Source of the DNA: Platanthera guangdongensis
Lineage: Eukaryota; Streptophyta; Magnoliopsida; Asparagales; Orchidaceae
Reading direction: 5' to 3'
NCBI GenBank assembly: GCA_039583875.1
Contig: CM077158.1
Location: 123,067,900 to 123,131,899, forward strand
DNA: 64,000 bases
Made by a program: the position numbers and the translations under genes. The notes under the pieces were generated by a model. It made no database searches and was not told where the DNA came from. It was given only the letters and a program-made list of their open reading frames with translations. This document shows, piece after piece, positions 1 through 8,537 of the stretch (positions are counted from its first letter, which is position 1; every line of letters starts with the position of its first letter).

Positions 1-1584
1 CACATATCCGTATCTACTGAAATCATCAGTAAATGTAACAAAGTAGAAATACCCACCTCTAGCCATGGAACTCATGGGTCCGCATACATCACTATGTACA
101 ACACCCAAGAGATCCTCAGCCCTCTCAGTATAACCAGTGAAAGGAGCTTTAGTCATCTTGCCTAACAAACAAGATTCGCATCGCTCAAATGATTCATAAT
201 CAAATGAGTCCAAAAGTCCATCTCTATGGAGCTTGGATATGCGCTTCTCGTTGATATGGCCCAAACGACAATGCCAGAGAAAAGTAGGGTTCGAGTCATT
301 TGTTCTTAGTCTTTTATTATTTTCTACATTACAGATCAGATGGTCCAAGTTCAAAACATAAAGACCATTAAACAATTGGGCTACAACATAACAAACATCA
401 TTCTTAAATATAGAACAACAGTTGTTGTTAATTATAAAAGAAAATCCAATCATGTCCAAACATGAAATAGATATAATGTTTCTAGTTATGGCCGGAACAA
501 AATAACAATTATCTAGTTCTATTACAAGCCCACTGGGCAAAGAAAGACGGTAAACCCCTACGGCTACAGCAGCAACTCTTGCTCCATTTCCGACGCGGAG
601 GTCCACCTCCCCTTTACTCAGCAATCTTCTCCTTCCCAGTTCCTGCACATTTGTACAAATGTGAGAACCACATCCGGTATCCAATACCCAAGATGAAGGA
701 GCAGAAAGGTTTATCTCTATAACGTGAATATTTGAAGCGGAAGTCATACCTCCCTTCATTTTCTGCAGACCTTCAATGTACGAAGGACAGTTCCTCCTCC
801 AATGACCAGCCTTGCCACAGTGGTGGCATTTCCCTTCTTTCACCGTGCTTTTCCTTTTCATCAGTGCAGAAGACTTGGGCTCAAGATATGACTTAGGTCC
901 CACCTTTGTCTTCTTAGAGCCCTTGGATTTGCCCTTGCCCTTATGCACCATCAGTATGGGGCTGGCAGGCTTGGCCTTCTTCATATTGATTTCGGCAGTT
1001 CTCAACATGCCTAGGAGTTCAGGCAGTGTCTTGTCTATTTCATTCATGTTGTAGTTCAAGACGAACTGCTCATAACTGTCCGGCAACGATTGCAGGATCA
1101 GATCTGTGGCCAACTCTTGACTAAGTGGAAAACCCAGCCTTTCAAGGTTCTCTATATACTCAATCATCTTGAGTACGTGAGTCCCTACTGAGTCTCGAAC
1201 TCCCATCTTGCACTGAAACAACGCTTTTGTGACGTCGAACCTCTCTTGACGAGCCTGCCCTTGAAACATTTTCTTGAGATGCTCGTCAATCTCCTTGCAC
1301 CCCATGTTCTCATGTTGCTTCTGAAGCTCAGAGTTCATAGTGGCAAGCATAAGGCATTCGACATCTAGAGCATCATCAGTATACTTCTTATAAGTATCCT
1401 TCTCAGCACGGGAAGAGTTCCCGGTCGGCACCTCGGGGGCTTCTTCTTCCAAAACATAGAGCTTTCGCTCTTGCCTGAGAACAATTCTCAGGTTCCTATA
1501 ACAGTCCATGTAATTTGTCCCACTGAGCTTATCCTTCTCAAGGATGGCTCTCAGAGACAAAGTGGAGTGTGAAACACTTGCCAT
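1..1584 (-). CDS. Copia gag-pol polyprotein, N-terminal part, no stop seen
   Basis: The frame is open for all 528 codons from the ATG at 1584-1582 to the window edge. Order: a UBN2/retrotran-gag-like capsid region (about residues 1-210), a basic Lys/Ser-rich stretch, a CCHC zinc knuckle (C-HHC-GKAGHWRRNC, around 786-830), an aspartic protease with the active-site triad DTG in VLDTGCGSH, a GAG-pre-integrase segment with WHCRLGH, CESCLLGK of the integrase zinc finger, and the start of the integrase core (HSDVCGP). Catalytic residues seen so far are intact. The ATG was chosen because it starts the conserved capsid region and nothing coding precedes it. Intact protease and zinc knuckle with no lesion make this the least decayed long frame in the left half of the window. 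RT and RNase H would lie to the left, unseen. Confidence 0.88.
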   Translation of the reverse strand, partial: MASVSHSTLSLRAILEKDKLSGTNYMDCYRNLRIVLRQERKLYVLEEEAPEVPTGNSSRAEKDTYKKYTDDALDVECLMLATMNSELQKQHENMGCKEIDEHLKKMFQGQARQERFDVTKALFQCKMGVRDSVGTHVLKMIEYIENLERLGFPLSQELATDLILQSLPDSYEQFVLNYNMNEIDKTLPELLGMLRTAEINMKKAKPASPILMVHKGKGKSKGSKKTKVGPKSYLEPKSSALMKRKSTVKEGKCHHCGKAGHWRRNCPSYIEGLQKMKGGMTSASNIHVIEINLSAPSSWVLDTGCGSHICTNVQELGRRRLLSKGEVDLRVGNGARVAAVAVGVYRLSLPSGLVIELDNCYFVPAITRNIISISCLDMIGFSFIINNNCCSIFKNDVCYVVAQLFNGLYVLNLDHLICNVENNKRLRTNDSNPTFLWHCRLGHINEKRISKLHRDGLLDSFDYESFERCESCLLGKMTKAPFTGYTERAEDLLGVVHSDVCGPMSSMARGGYFYFVTFTDDFSRYGYV

Positions 1585-2549
1585 GGAATTCTACAAGAAT
1601 TTATGCAGAATAAAATCAGTACCAAAATTTCAAATACAATTTATTTTAATTTGGACTTCAATTAAAACACTCCCACTATTTTATTCGAAATGATAGCCCT
1701 CACTAACAATTCAGAGAGTTCATGCGAGCTACTCTCTTAGTGGATAAGATCCGTATTTCACCAACACAATGAGTCAGCTTTGGCTTTCCTATCACGATGT
1801 GGTTATTTAGGTAGGCAACGCTTGCCAATTGCATCCTCATGCAATTCTTGTATGGTTGGTGAATAACTCCTTACTCGCACCCATCATATGGTGCATGCCA
1901 ACCCTATGCCTCTAGGCACTCAACCTTTGAGGTCACCTAGTTAAGTTGGACCCGATGTCGACAGTGGGATATCACAATTATCCGCTCGCACCCTTACCAA
2001 GATAGATTAATGCACCTTGCTTTGGCAAGCCCACACTTCATCGATCGAGGCAGGAAGAGTGTCATCCATCGGAAGGCATCCGAACACTTAATATTTGATG
2101 AAGGGATTTTAATTATAGGTTAACAATTAACCATGATCAACATTTGATCAATGTGCACATCCAAGGAAATACAAAATTTCTAAAACCACATGCATCCCTT
2201 ATGTGCACAACCTGACACCATCAACATTTGATAGAAGGAAGGGATAAATCTGAACATCCGGATACTTCCAAATCCTCAGATTTACATGCATTGGACAAAG
2301 GCAAAGACAACTCAACTTAAAGGAGTAGACAAGATCATCTCTCTATGTTGGATTCAAAATCCAAAACAAAATCGAGGGATGGTTACTGCTAAGGAGAATA
2401 CAATTTCTAACAATTAGAAATTTCCACGAAATCCCAGACGTTCTTGGCGGGGTACCAAGACTAAATCTAGACATTTAGAACACTTCTAAATCCCTAGGTT
2501 TACACGCACTGCAATAACAAAACTTCCAATACAATAATCATGGCCGCAA
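1585..2549 (-). other. Untranslated leader of element 1
   Basis: About 965 bases lie between the primer site and the gag ATG. I see no conserved frame here. Copia leaders normally hold packaging and dimerisation signals, but no specific signal is recognisable. Confidence 0.6.
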
Positions 2550-2565
2550 CCTCGCTCTGATACCA
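2550..2565 (-). other. Primer binding site of element 1 (tRNA-iMet type)
   Basis: The minus strand reads TGGTATCAGAGCGAGG one base after the LTR end. This is the standard plant copia site complementary to the 3' end of initiator tRNA-Met. Confidence 0.92.
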
Positions 2566-3081
2566 CTGTTGGGTTTCTCTATGAGGATGGCACAACACTT
2601 GTGCACGCAGCGAAAAAGTAAAACATCAAGAAAACCCAAAAGAGATGGGATCGGGCCATGGTAGTTGAATCAAGAAGTTAACATACAACTAGGCAAAAAT
2701 TACCTCGGTGGCGTTGAGTCACAACTCAACGGAGATGCTCCAAGCTTCGTATTCCTGCTGGTGGCGAGTTCTACGTGGAATGATGTCCACGTCTCTGCAG
2801 AAATCCACACGAGCGGGAGAACACCGATCTTTCCGTCGTACGGAAAATCGGGAAGGACAAAGACCGCACCTTGCTTCTCCACGGACTGCTAGGTCCGCGC
2901 CAGGAGGAGCAACACCAGCGACGATCGCCGGAGAGGAGGAGGTCGACGGAGCGAGCACGGCGGCGGAACCCTTCTGTCGGCGGCATTCGGGATTGGTGGA
3001 GCGAACGAACGGCGGAATACTTCCGTCAGCTTCGATTCGATCAGCACGCACAGATCTAGATCCCCGAAAACCGTAAGTGTC

Positions 3082-3089
3082 CTTTTATA
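3082..3089 (-). promoter_or_regulatory. Probable TATA box, element 1 LTR
   Basis: TATAAAAG on the minus strand, inside the LTR and downstream (minus sense) of the palindrome array, which is the expected U3 promoter layout. Confidence 0.55.
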
Positions 3090-3184
3090 CCAAAGGCATA
3101 AATAGACTTAGGAATATCGCTATCCGCAGACCACCCAGAAAAATAGGGTTCCAGAATCGGCGTGAATCACCAAGCATATTCGGT

Positions 3185-3555
3185 GAGAATCAATCGGCGA
3201 GAATCAGTCGGCGAGAATCAGTCGGCGAGAATCAGCTAGGATCGGCGAGAATCAGAGTACAATACTCGACGATTCTCGCCGAACGCGGGGTGGACCATAC
3301 TCGTCGACCGTCGACCCGCGGTCGACGATACTCGACGATTCTCGTCGATCGTCGAGCCGCGGTCGACGATACTCGTCGATCGTCGAGCCGTGGTCGACGA
3401 TACTCGTCGATCGTCGAGCCGCGGTCGACGATACTCGTCGATCGTCGAGCTGCGGTCGACAATACTCGACGATTCTCGTCGATCGTCGACCCGCAGTCGA
3501 CGATACTCGTCGAACTTGGGTTGACGACAATCGTCGACCCGCGGTCGACGACTCT
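3185..3555. repeat. TCGTCGA / GTCGACGA palindrome array in element 1 LTR
   Basis: A run of about four 14-base GGCGAGAATCAGTC-like units leads into a dense degenerate array of ACTCGTCGATCGTCGA and GCGGTCGACG words repeated every 25-35 bases. The words are self-complementary or occur in both orientations, so frames stay open by chance on both strands. Confidence 0.85.
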
Positions 3556-3741
3556 TACCAATCCTTTAAGGCAACACTTTGCCCACAACCCCATTCAGGT
3601 CGGTGATTGGTAACCTTTACCAACACAGTCAATCATCCAACTTCTCCACATCTCTTATGTGCGACCCTGCAGGCTCATATCGCGCTGGCAGTGAGATTAC
3701 ATGTTTGACCACTTCTAGATCACCATGGTAACTCCAACAGG

Positions 3742-5037
3742 TTTTGCATCCACGCAGTTGGCGATATCCGGGATATGGTGTGCAGAGACGCCCACGGATC
3801 TAGTGTTGCCTACCATCCAGGGTCTACCAAGATGTATCATGATTTAAAACAGATTGCCTGGTGGTACGGGATGAAGAAGGACATAGCCAGATTTGTTTCA
3901 GAGTGTTTCACTTGCAGGCGTGTGAAAGCCGACCATGGGAGGCCTAGTGGCAAGCTGACTCCCTTGGAGATTCCGATGTGGAAGTGGGAGAGTATCTCGA
4001 TGGATTTCATTACCGTCTTACCGAGATCTCCTAAGGGGCGTGATTCAGTTTGGGTAATTGTAGACAGATTGACGAAGAGCGCTCATTTTGTACCATTTAA
4101 GATCGATTATCCGATGAGGAAGATAGCCGAGCTGTATCTGGAAGAGGTTGTCAGATTGCATGGTGTACCCGTAAGTATCATATCAGATCGAGACTCCAGG
4201 TTCACGTCTCGTTTTTGGAAGAGCCTTCAAGAAGGGTTGGGTACAGATTTGAGATATTTCACGGCTTATCATCCGCAGACCAATGGTCAGACAGAGCGAG
4301 TAAATCAGATTGTGGAAGATATGATCCGATGTTATATTCTGGACCACGGAGGAGCGTGGGACGAGCGCTTGCGGCTTATGGAATTCGCATACAACAACAG
4401 TTATCAAGAAAGCTTGCAAATGGCTCCCTTTGAAGCTTTGTATAGGAGGCGCTGTAGGACTCCCTTGTTTTGGGCTGAGCTTGGCGAGGGACCTTTGTTG
4501 GGTCCAGAAGCCCTTGAGGAGATGGAAACCGCTGTGAAGCTTATTCGGGAAAAGCTTCAGATAGCCCAGGAGAGATATGAGAAGAACGCCAATCGGCGTA
4601 GATCGGACTTAGAATTTGCTGTGGGGGACTCGGTGTTCTTAAAGGTCTCCCCATTGATTGGAGTCAAGCGGTTTGGCAAGAATAGGAAGTTGGACCCGAG
4701 GTACATGGGGCCGTTTCCGATTGTTGAGCGGATTGGGGTATCCGCCTACAGGCTGGCTTTGCCCGCAAATTTCCCTGGCGTGCATGATGTCTTTCACGTC
4801 AGTCAGCTGCGTAAATGTGTGATAAATGGCAGGCAGGTCTTAGATTCTGTGCCTCAGTTGGAGCCGAATCTTTCTTATGTGGAGGTGCTTGTTCGCATTT
4901 TGGATTCTCAAGTTCGGGCGTTGCGGAAGAAGACTATTCCTATGGTTAAAGTTTTATGGAGGAATCAGGATGTGGAGAGCGCGACTTGGGAGTTGGAGTC
5001 GACTATGAGGGAGGCTCACCCTTGTCTGTTTCCCTGA
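3742..5037 (+). CDS. Gypsy pol fragment: integrase plus chromodomain, interrupted at 5' end
   Basis: The frame is open from the copia junction (3740) to TGA at 5035-5037, about 431 codons with no lesion. In order: the end of the HHCC zinc finger (HPGSTKMYHDLK, then CFTCRRVK), the integrase core with catalytic D in ISMDFI, D in SDRDSRF and E in GQTERVNQ, the GPF/Y-like region, then a C-terminal chromodomain (YVEVLVRILD through VKVLWRN...ATWELE). Chromodomain integrases steer insertion to heterochromatin. The upstream RT and protease are separated from it by the inserted element 1, so this copy can no longer make a full polyprotein. The family call is firm from the chromodomain; calling it Tekay/Del rests on its sequence style and the LTR start. 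Confidence 0.9.
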   Translation, partial: FCIHAVGDIRDMVCRDAHGSSVAYHPGSTKMYHDLKQIAWWYGMKKDIARFVSECFTCRRVKADHGRPSGKLTPLEIPMWKWESISMDFITVLPRSPKGRDSVWVIVDRLTKSAHFVPFKIDYPMRKIAELYLEEVVRLHGVPVSIISDRDSRFTSRFWKSLQEGLGTDLRYFTAYHPQTNGQTERVNQIVEDMIRCYILDHGGAWDERLRLMEFAYNNSYQESLQMAPFEALYRRRCRTPLFWAELGEGPLLGPEALEEMETAVKLIREKLQIAQERYEKNANRRRSDLEFAVGDSVFLKVSPLIGVKRFGKNRKLDPRYMGPFPIVERIGVSAYRLALPANFPGVHDVFHVSQLRKCVINGRQVLDSVPQLEPNLSYVEVLVRILDSQVRALRKKTIPMVKVLWRNQDVESATWELESTMREAHPCLFP

Positions 5038-5148
5038 TTTTGTGCCTGATATGCTCTGTTTTGTTTTTATTTATTTGTAGCCCTTTCCTGGCTCTTTCTC
5101 TCTCCTACTTTATAGGAGTGTTGTGAGTAAAGTTTCGAGGCGAAACTT

Positions 5149-5166
5149 TCTTTTAGGGGGAGTGGC
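5149..5166 (+). other. Polypurine tract of gypsy element A
   Basis: TTTTAGGGGGAGTGG lies immediately before the LTR start TGTAACGCCC. It primes plus-strand DNA synthesis. Confidence 0.8.
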
Positions 5167-5550
5167 TGTAACGCCCCCGGTTTTTCTATGTTTTGTTTGA
5201 TCTTTGGCTGGAGTTACGATGGCGTATTTCCGACTTTTTGTCGTTGTAGAGTGTGGTCTTAGCTCTTAGGGTTCCCTGTGTAGCCTGTTTGTAGCCTGTT
5301 AGCAAGATTCCCCAGCTAGCCGGAGTCCGTTTGCTTGACTCGGTTGGGCCTCTTAGGGAATGCTTGTGTTTTGGCTTCGGGAGGTGTTATCCCGGGTTTT
5401 GTTCGTCGAATGCTAATTTCGACTTCGTAGTTGCGTTCGTAGCGTGAGTTTTTAGCTGCGGCGTGAATTTCGTCTTTTTCCGAGAAGTTTCGGGTTCGGG
5501 TTTGTTTTGATATTGAGTATTATGATTGATTGTTTATTATTAAAAACTGA

Positions 5551-5558
5551 TATATATA
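5551..5558 (+). promoter_or_regulatory. TATA-like box in gypsy LTR
   Basis: TATATATA about 385 bases into the LTR. The position suits a U3 promoter, but AT-rich runs of this kind are common, so support is modest. Confidence 0.4.
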
Positions 5559-6133
5559 GTCTTGGGTCAGAATTAGGGCTGGGTTCCTTTTGTTCTTTTC
5601 CTGTTTCTTTGCTTGGAAGAAGTCGTCGCCTGTACGAGAGGAAGAGCACCGCCGACCTACCCTAGCCTTCGGACGCCGATTCCAGGAGATTTAGCGGTCG
5701 GAATTCGATTCCGAGAGTGGATCTGGACTGCCCTCGCCGGGATCTGCTTTCTTTCTGCTCCTCAGCTTGCTGCTCTGCGGCCAGATCCGAGAGTGGGGGA
5801 TGACGCCGACCAAGCTTTTCTGGTATTGAGGCAAGCGATGTACCTTCATCCTTGCCATAGTTGATCGTTGTCTTCTTTTGATTAAATCTTTTATCTCTTT
5901 CTTGTTTAGATCTTAGGTGTAAGCTAGGGCTTGTTCCCGATCATACCGTGGTTAGTGTAGAAAGATCCAGTTAAATCTCAGTTTTCGTGAGGGATTGTGT
6001 CTATTAGGGACAGTTTTGGTTCGGTCTAGGTTGAGTAGTTACCATTGCCGATGGAGGTTGTACTCGAGAGAGAGAGAGAATCCCCGTTCTCGTTTTTGGT
6101 CATTTGCTGGATCTGGCTCCTATAGCCAGTTGG

Positions 6134-6620
6134 GGTGTCGACACTATTGTGTCGACACCGGCCAGTCTTGGTCTCGACACTTGGTGTCGACACCGGCCAG
6201 TCGTGGTGTCGACACTTGGTGTCGACACCAGGAGCGGCAGTGTCGACACCTTGTGTCGACACCGGCCGCAGTGGTGTCGACACTTGGTGTCGACACCAGC
6301 AGCGGCGTCGACACCATGTGTCGACACCATGTGTCGACACGGCAGTGTCGACACCATGTGTCGACACCGACCAGTGGTGTCGACACTTGGTGTCGACACC
6401 AGCAGCGGCAGTGTCGACACAAGGTGTTGACACCAGATGCAGTGGTGTCGACACTTGGTGTCGACACCAGCCGCGGCAGTGTCGACACCTTGTGTCGACA
6501 CCGGCCGCTGTGGTGTCGACACTTGGTGTCGACACCGGCCGCGGTTGTGTTGACACCTTGTGTCGACACCTTGTGTCGACACCGGCTTGTCGTGGTGTCG
6601 ACACATCATGTTGACACTGG
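6134..6620. repeat. GTGTCGACAC palindrome array in gypsy LTR
   Basis: About 25 copies of the perfect 10-base palindrome GTGTCGACAC (plus a few one-base variants such as GTGTTGACAC) sit in under 500 bases. They alternate with short spacers such as TTG, CTT and CGGCCGCAGTG, and are often paired as two copies 3 bases apart. The array is so regular that frames are open in both directions. These are not genes. Confidence 0.95.
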
Positions 6621-7999
6621 TGCTGCGCTTGTTTTGGGGTCAGGTAGACTAGGGGTTGGTTCGGGTTAGGCGTGTAAGGCCGCGTCGGTTGGACCCGACG
6701 TTTTTATCTTGGGTTCGTGTGTTTCTTAGGATTGTTAGAGTGACTTTTTCCCTAGGGGGAGGCATTGGGTGTTCGGCTAATTTCTGCATGCCGACTCTTG
6801 GGTTGTGCCAGGTGGTGGAGTTTTGGTGGCCTCTGGAGGGGTGGTTTTATGTGGAGAGTTGTGGCCACCACCTTTTGCCCCGGTTTGGGTTGGTGTGTGT
6901 GGGACCCTAAAGCTGCCACTGTTTGACCCCTTAGCCCTTTTTGGGTATGATTTTGGTTATGTATTCAGATCCATGTTTTGACCACTGCCACTTGCCCACG
7001 TGTTAGGACTGTTAGTCCCTTTCCTGTTTATGCTTTCCTTCCTTTTGGCATATGAATATGTCTTGATGCTGTTGCAGGCTCTCTCTTGGTAAGGCATATT
7101 GGTTTTATTGCTCGCACTTGGTGTACTCTGCGGTGTTTTTGACAGCATTCTTTTCTTACTGTCATCCCCTTTTCTTTTGCTTATTGCAGTTTGTTGTCGG
7201 GCTGGTAAACCTTCTTCTTATTTGATAATTAATTTATTGCTCTATTTTTACCTCTTGATTGTTTCCTTGCTGAGGTGTTCCTTTCTTGAATGCCTCAGGT
7301 CCAAGGTTGTAGCCAGTTTAGCGGCTAGTTCTTTGGAGGGGCTGTTGGTGGCCTCTAGGGTTACTGAGATAGCTGATCCCCATTTTGTTGTGAGGTAGTT
7401 CCTTACTTTTCTGTATAGACATACATACTCGCCAGTGGGTTCGTGTCAGGTTGTTGACGCCCACTGGTGGCTTCTTGTGATGCTGGATATGAAATTAAAC
7501 TGCTGATTTTGCCTTTATGTGGTTGGTTACTTGCTTCTGGGAAGGATTTATGCTAGGTTGCATGTTAGATATTTTAAACCCTAAAAGTATTAATATATGT
7601 ACTTCATGCATAACATGTTTTCTAAAACAAAAACACTATTTTTCCTCAGCATAAAACACTATCTTTTATACCTATAATATTCACCTTAGAGTCGTGCATA
7701 CCATAGGTCGCCCCCCGGGGACTCTCGTGCTTATTTAGGGTGTCAGCTTAATTGAACCAAAGTATTTTCTGCTGCGTATAGATATAATTTTAACTGTGGT
7801 CTAGCTGATCCACTGTGCCGAGGGATACGGCCATTCAACTTAACTGATTTTCTTTCATATTTAAATCAACGTTTTTCCTTAAAATCTATCGTCTGGAGTT
7901 TTGCCTGAGCGTGTGCAGTTATCCCCTGCACGACATGGCATCACGGCACGTGTTTTCTCTTACTCTGATACGATTTTACCGTTGAGAAAATGCGGGTTG

Positions 8000-8381
8000 T
8001 GAGCTCAACTATCGTCGAACTGAGCTCAGAGATAGAGAATCAATACTGGAGTCAAGATCGTCGAATTGAGCTCGAAGATCGTCGAAGGGAGTTCGATGAT
8101 TTGTTGAAGTTGAGCTCAGTGATCGTCGAATGGAGTTCGACGATCCGTCGAAGTGAGCTCAACGATCGTCGATTGGAGTTCGACGATTCGTCGTACTGAG
8201 CTCGACGAAATGATTTAGTCTCCAAACTGAAAAACCTTGGTCTTGAGGGCAGCTTCCAAACCTAACTACTAACCCTTAGACTCATTTCTAATTGACCTTT
8301 AGATCTATACAATGAGGTCAAAAATAGGTTTCCTAAAGACATAGTGATCCTGACCCAAATTAGTAATAGGGTGTTCCAACA
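8000..8381 (-). repeat. 3' LTR of element B, truncated (382 bp)
   Basis: It matches the outer part of the right LTR (about 18631-19010) closely, and ends with CCAACA (plus reading) beside the polypurine tract. The part corresponding to 17331-18630 is missing. The break lies inside the TCGTCGA array, which spans about 8000-8210. Confidence 0.9.
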
Positions 8382-8382
8382 A

Positions 8383-8396
8383 TCTCCCCCTATTTG
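8383..8396 (-). other. Polypurine tract of element B
   Basis: The minus strand reads CAAATAGGGGGAGAT directly before the LTR start TGTTGGAAC. The same motif precedes the 3' LTRs of D and, shortened, C. Confidence 0.85.
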
Positions 8397-8537
8397 GGTT
8401 AGGATTACTATTTACAGAACTTGGAAAAATTAAAAGCAACATACACAGCAACAATATAACAAAAAACAACAAGCAGAAGCACAGATATAATATCTCAGAC
8501 AGAAATCAGAAATCAGAATAACTGTCGCCTTACAGAA

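Larger units (their letters stand above)
1..3739 (-). mobile_element. Ty1/copia retrotransposon 'element 1', 5' part, cut by window edge
   Basis: Read on the minus strand, this has a 5' LTR (2567-3739), a tRNA-iMet-type primer site (2550-2565), a leader of about 1 kb, and an open gag-pol frame that leaves the window at base 1. The LTR ends are TGTTGG...CCAACA inverted repeats. The plus-strand sequence just right of it (from 3740) is the middle of a gypsy integrase frame, so this copia inserted into that gypsy element. The other half of the gypsy and the 3' LTR of this copia lie off the window, so the target-site duplication (expected GGTTT) cannot be confirmed. Gag style resembles the Tork/Angela/TAR group, but that lineage call is only an impression. 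Confidence 0.9.
2567..3739 (-). repeat. 5' LTR of element 1 (1173 bp)
   Basis: Bounded by TGTTGGG at 2567 and TCCAACA at 3739 (plus-strand reading), with short inverted terminal repeats. The inner edge abuts the primer site. The outer edge meets gypsy coding sequence. It contains a TATA box at 3082-3089 and a palindrome array at about 3185-3555. The second LTR is outside the window, so the outer edge is inferred from the motif and from the abrupt start of the gypsy frame. Confidence 0.82.
3740..7999 (+). mobile_element. Ty3/gypsy chromovirus (Tekay/Del-like) 'element A', 3' part
   Basis: It holds the 3' end of pol with integrase and chromodomain, then a polypurine tract and an LTR starting TGTAACGCCC, typical of Tekay/Del chromoviruses. 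The 5' part lies left of the inserted copia and off the window. On the right the LTR gives way at about 8000 to the truncated LTR of element B. No LTR terminus such as a TACA end was recognised, so the LTR is probably incomplete. Confidence 0.85.
5167..7999 (+). repeat. 3' LTR of gypsy element A (about 2.8 kb, end not defined)
   Basis: It starts TGTAACGCCC after the polypurine tract. It contains a TATA-like run at 5551, a GTGTCGACAC array at 6134-6620 and no conserved frame. The sequence stays anonymous until 7999, where similarity to the element B LTR begins. Some of 6700-7999 could be other DNA, since the partner LTR is not in the window. Confidence 0.65.

Noticed and set aside
2665..3613. 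Several 60-180 codon frames in the element 1 LTR
   Set aside because: They overlap on both strands, cross the LTR palindrome array and have no recognisable domain.
6134..6620. CRISPR-like array
   Set aside because: Repeats are 10-base palindromes with spacers of 2 to about 20 bases in a eukaryotic retrotransposon LTR. No unique spacers and no cas genes.
5995..6669. Long overlapping open frames on both strands (up to about 220 codons)
   Set aside because: They are translations of the GTGTCGACAC array (Cys-Arg-His / Ser-Thr-Pro repeats) in every frame. A stop-free palindromic repeat gives such frames by chance.
5613..7398. Possible host gene exons in the gypsy LTR region (frames at 5613, 6656 and 7099)
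   Set aside because: Short, no domain, inside an LTR. Leu-rich translation of T-rich sequence mimics membrane segments.
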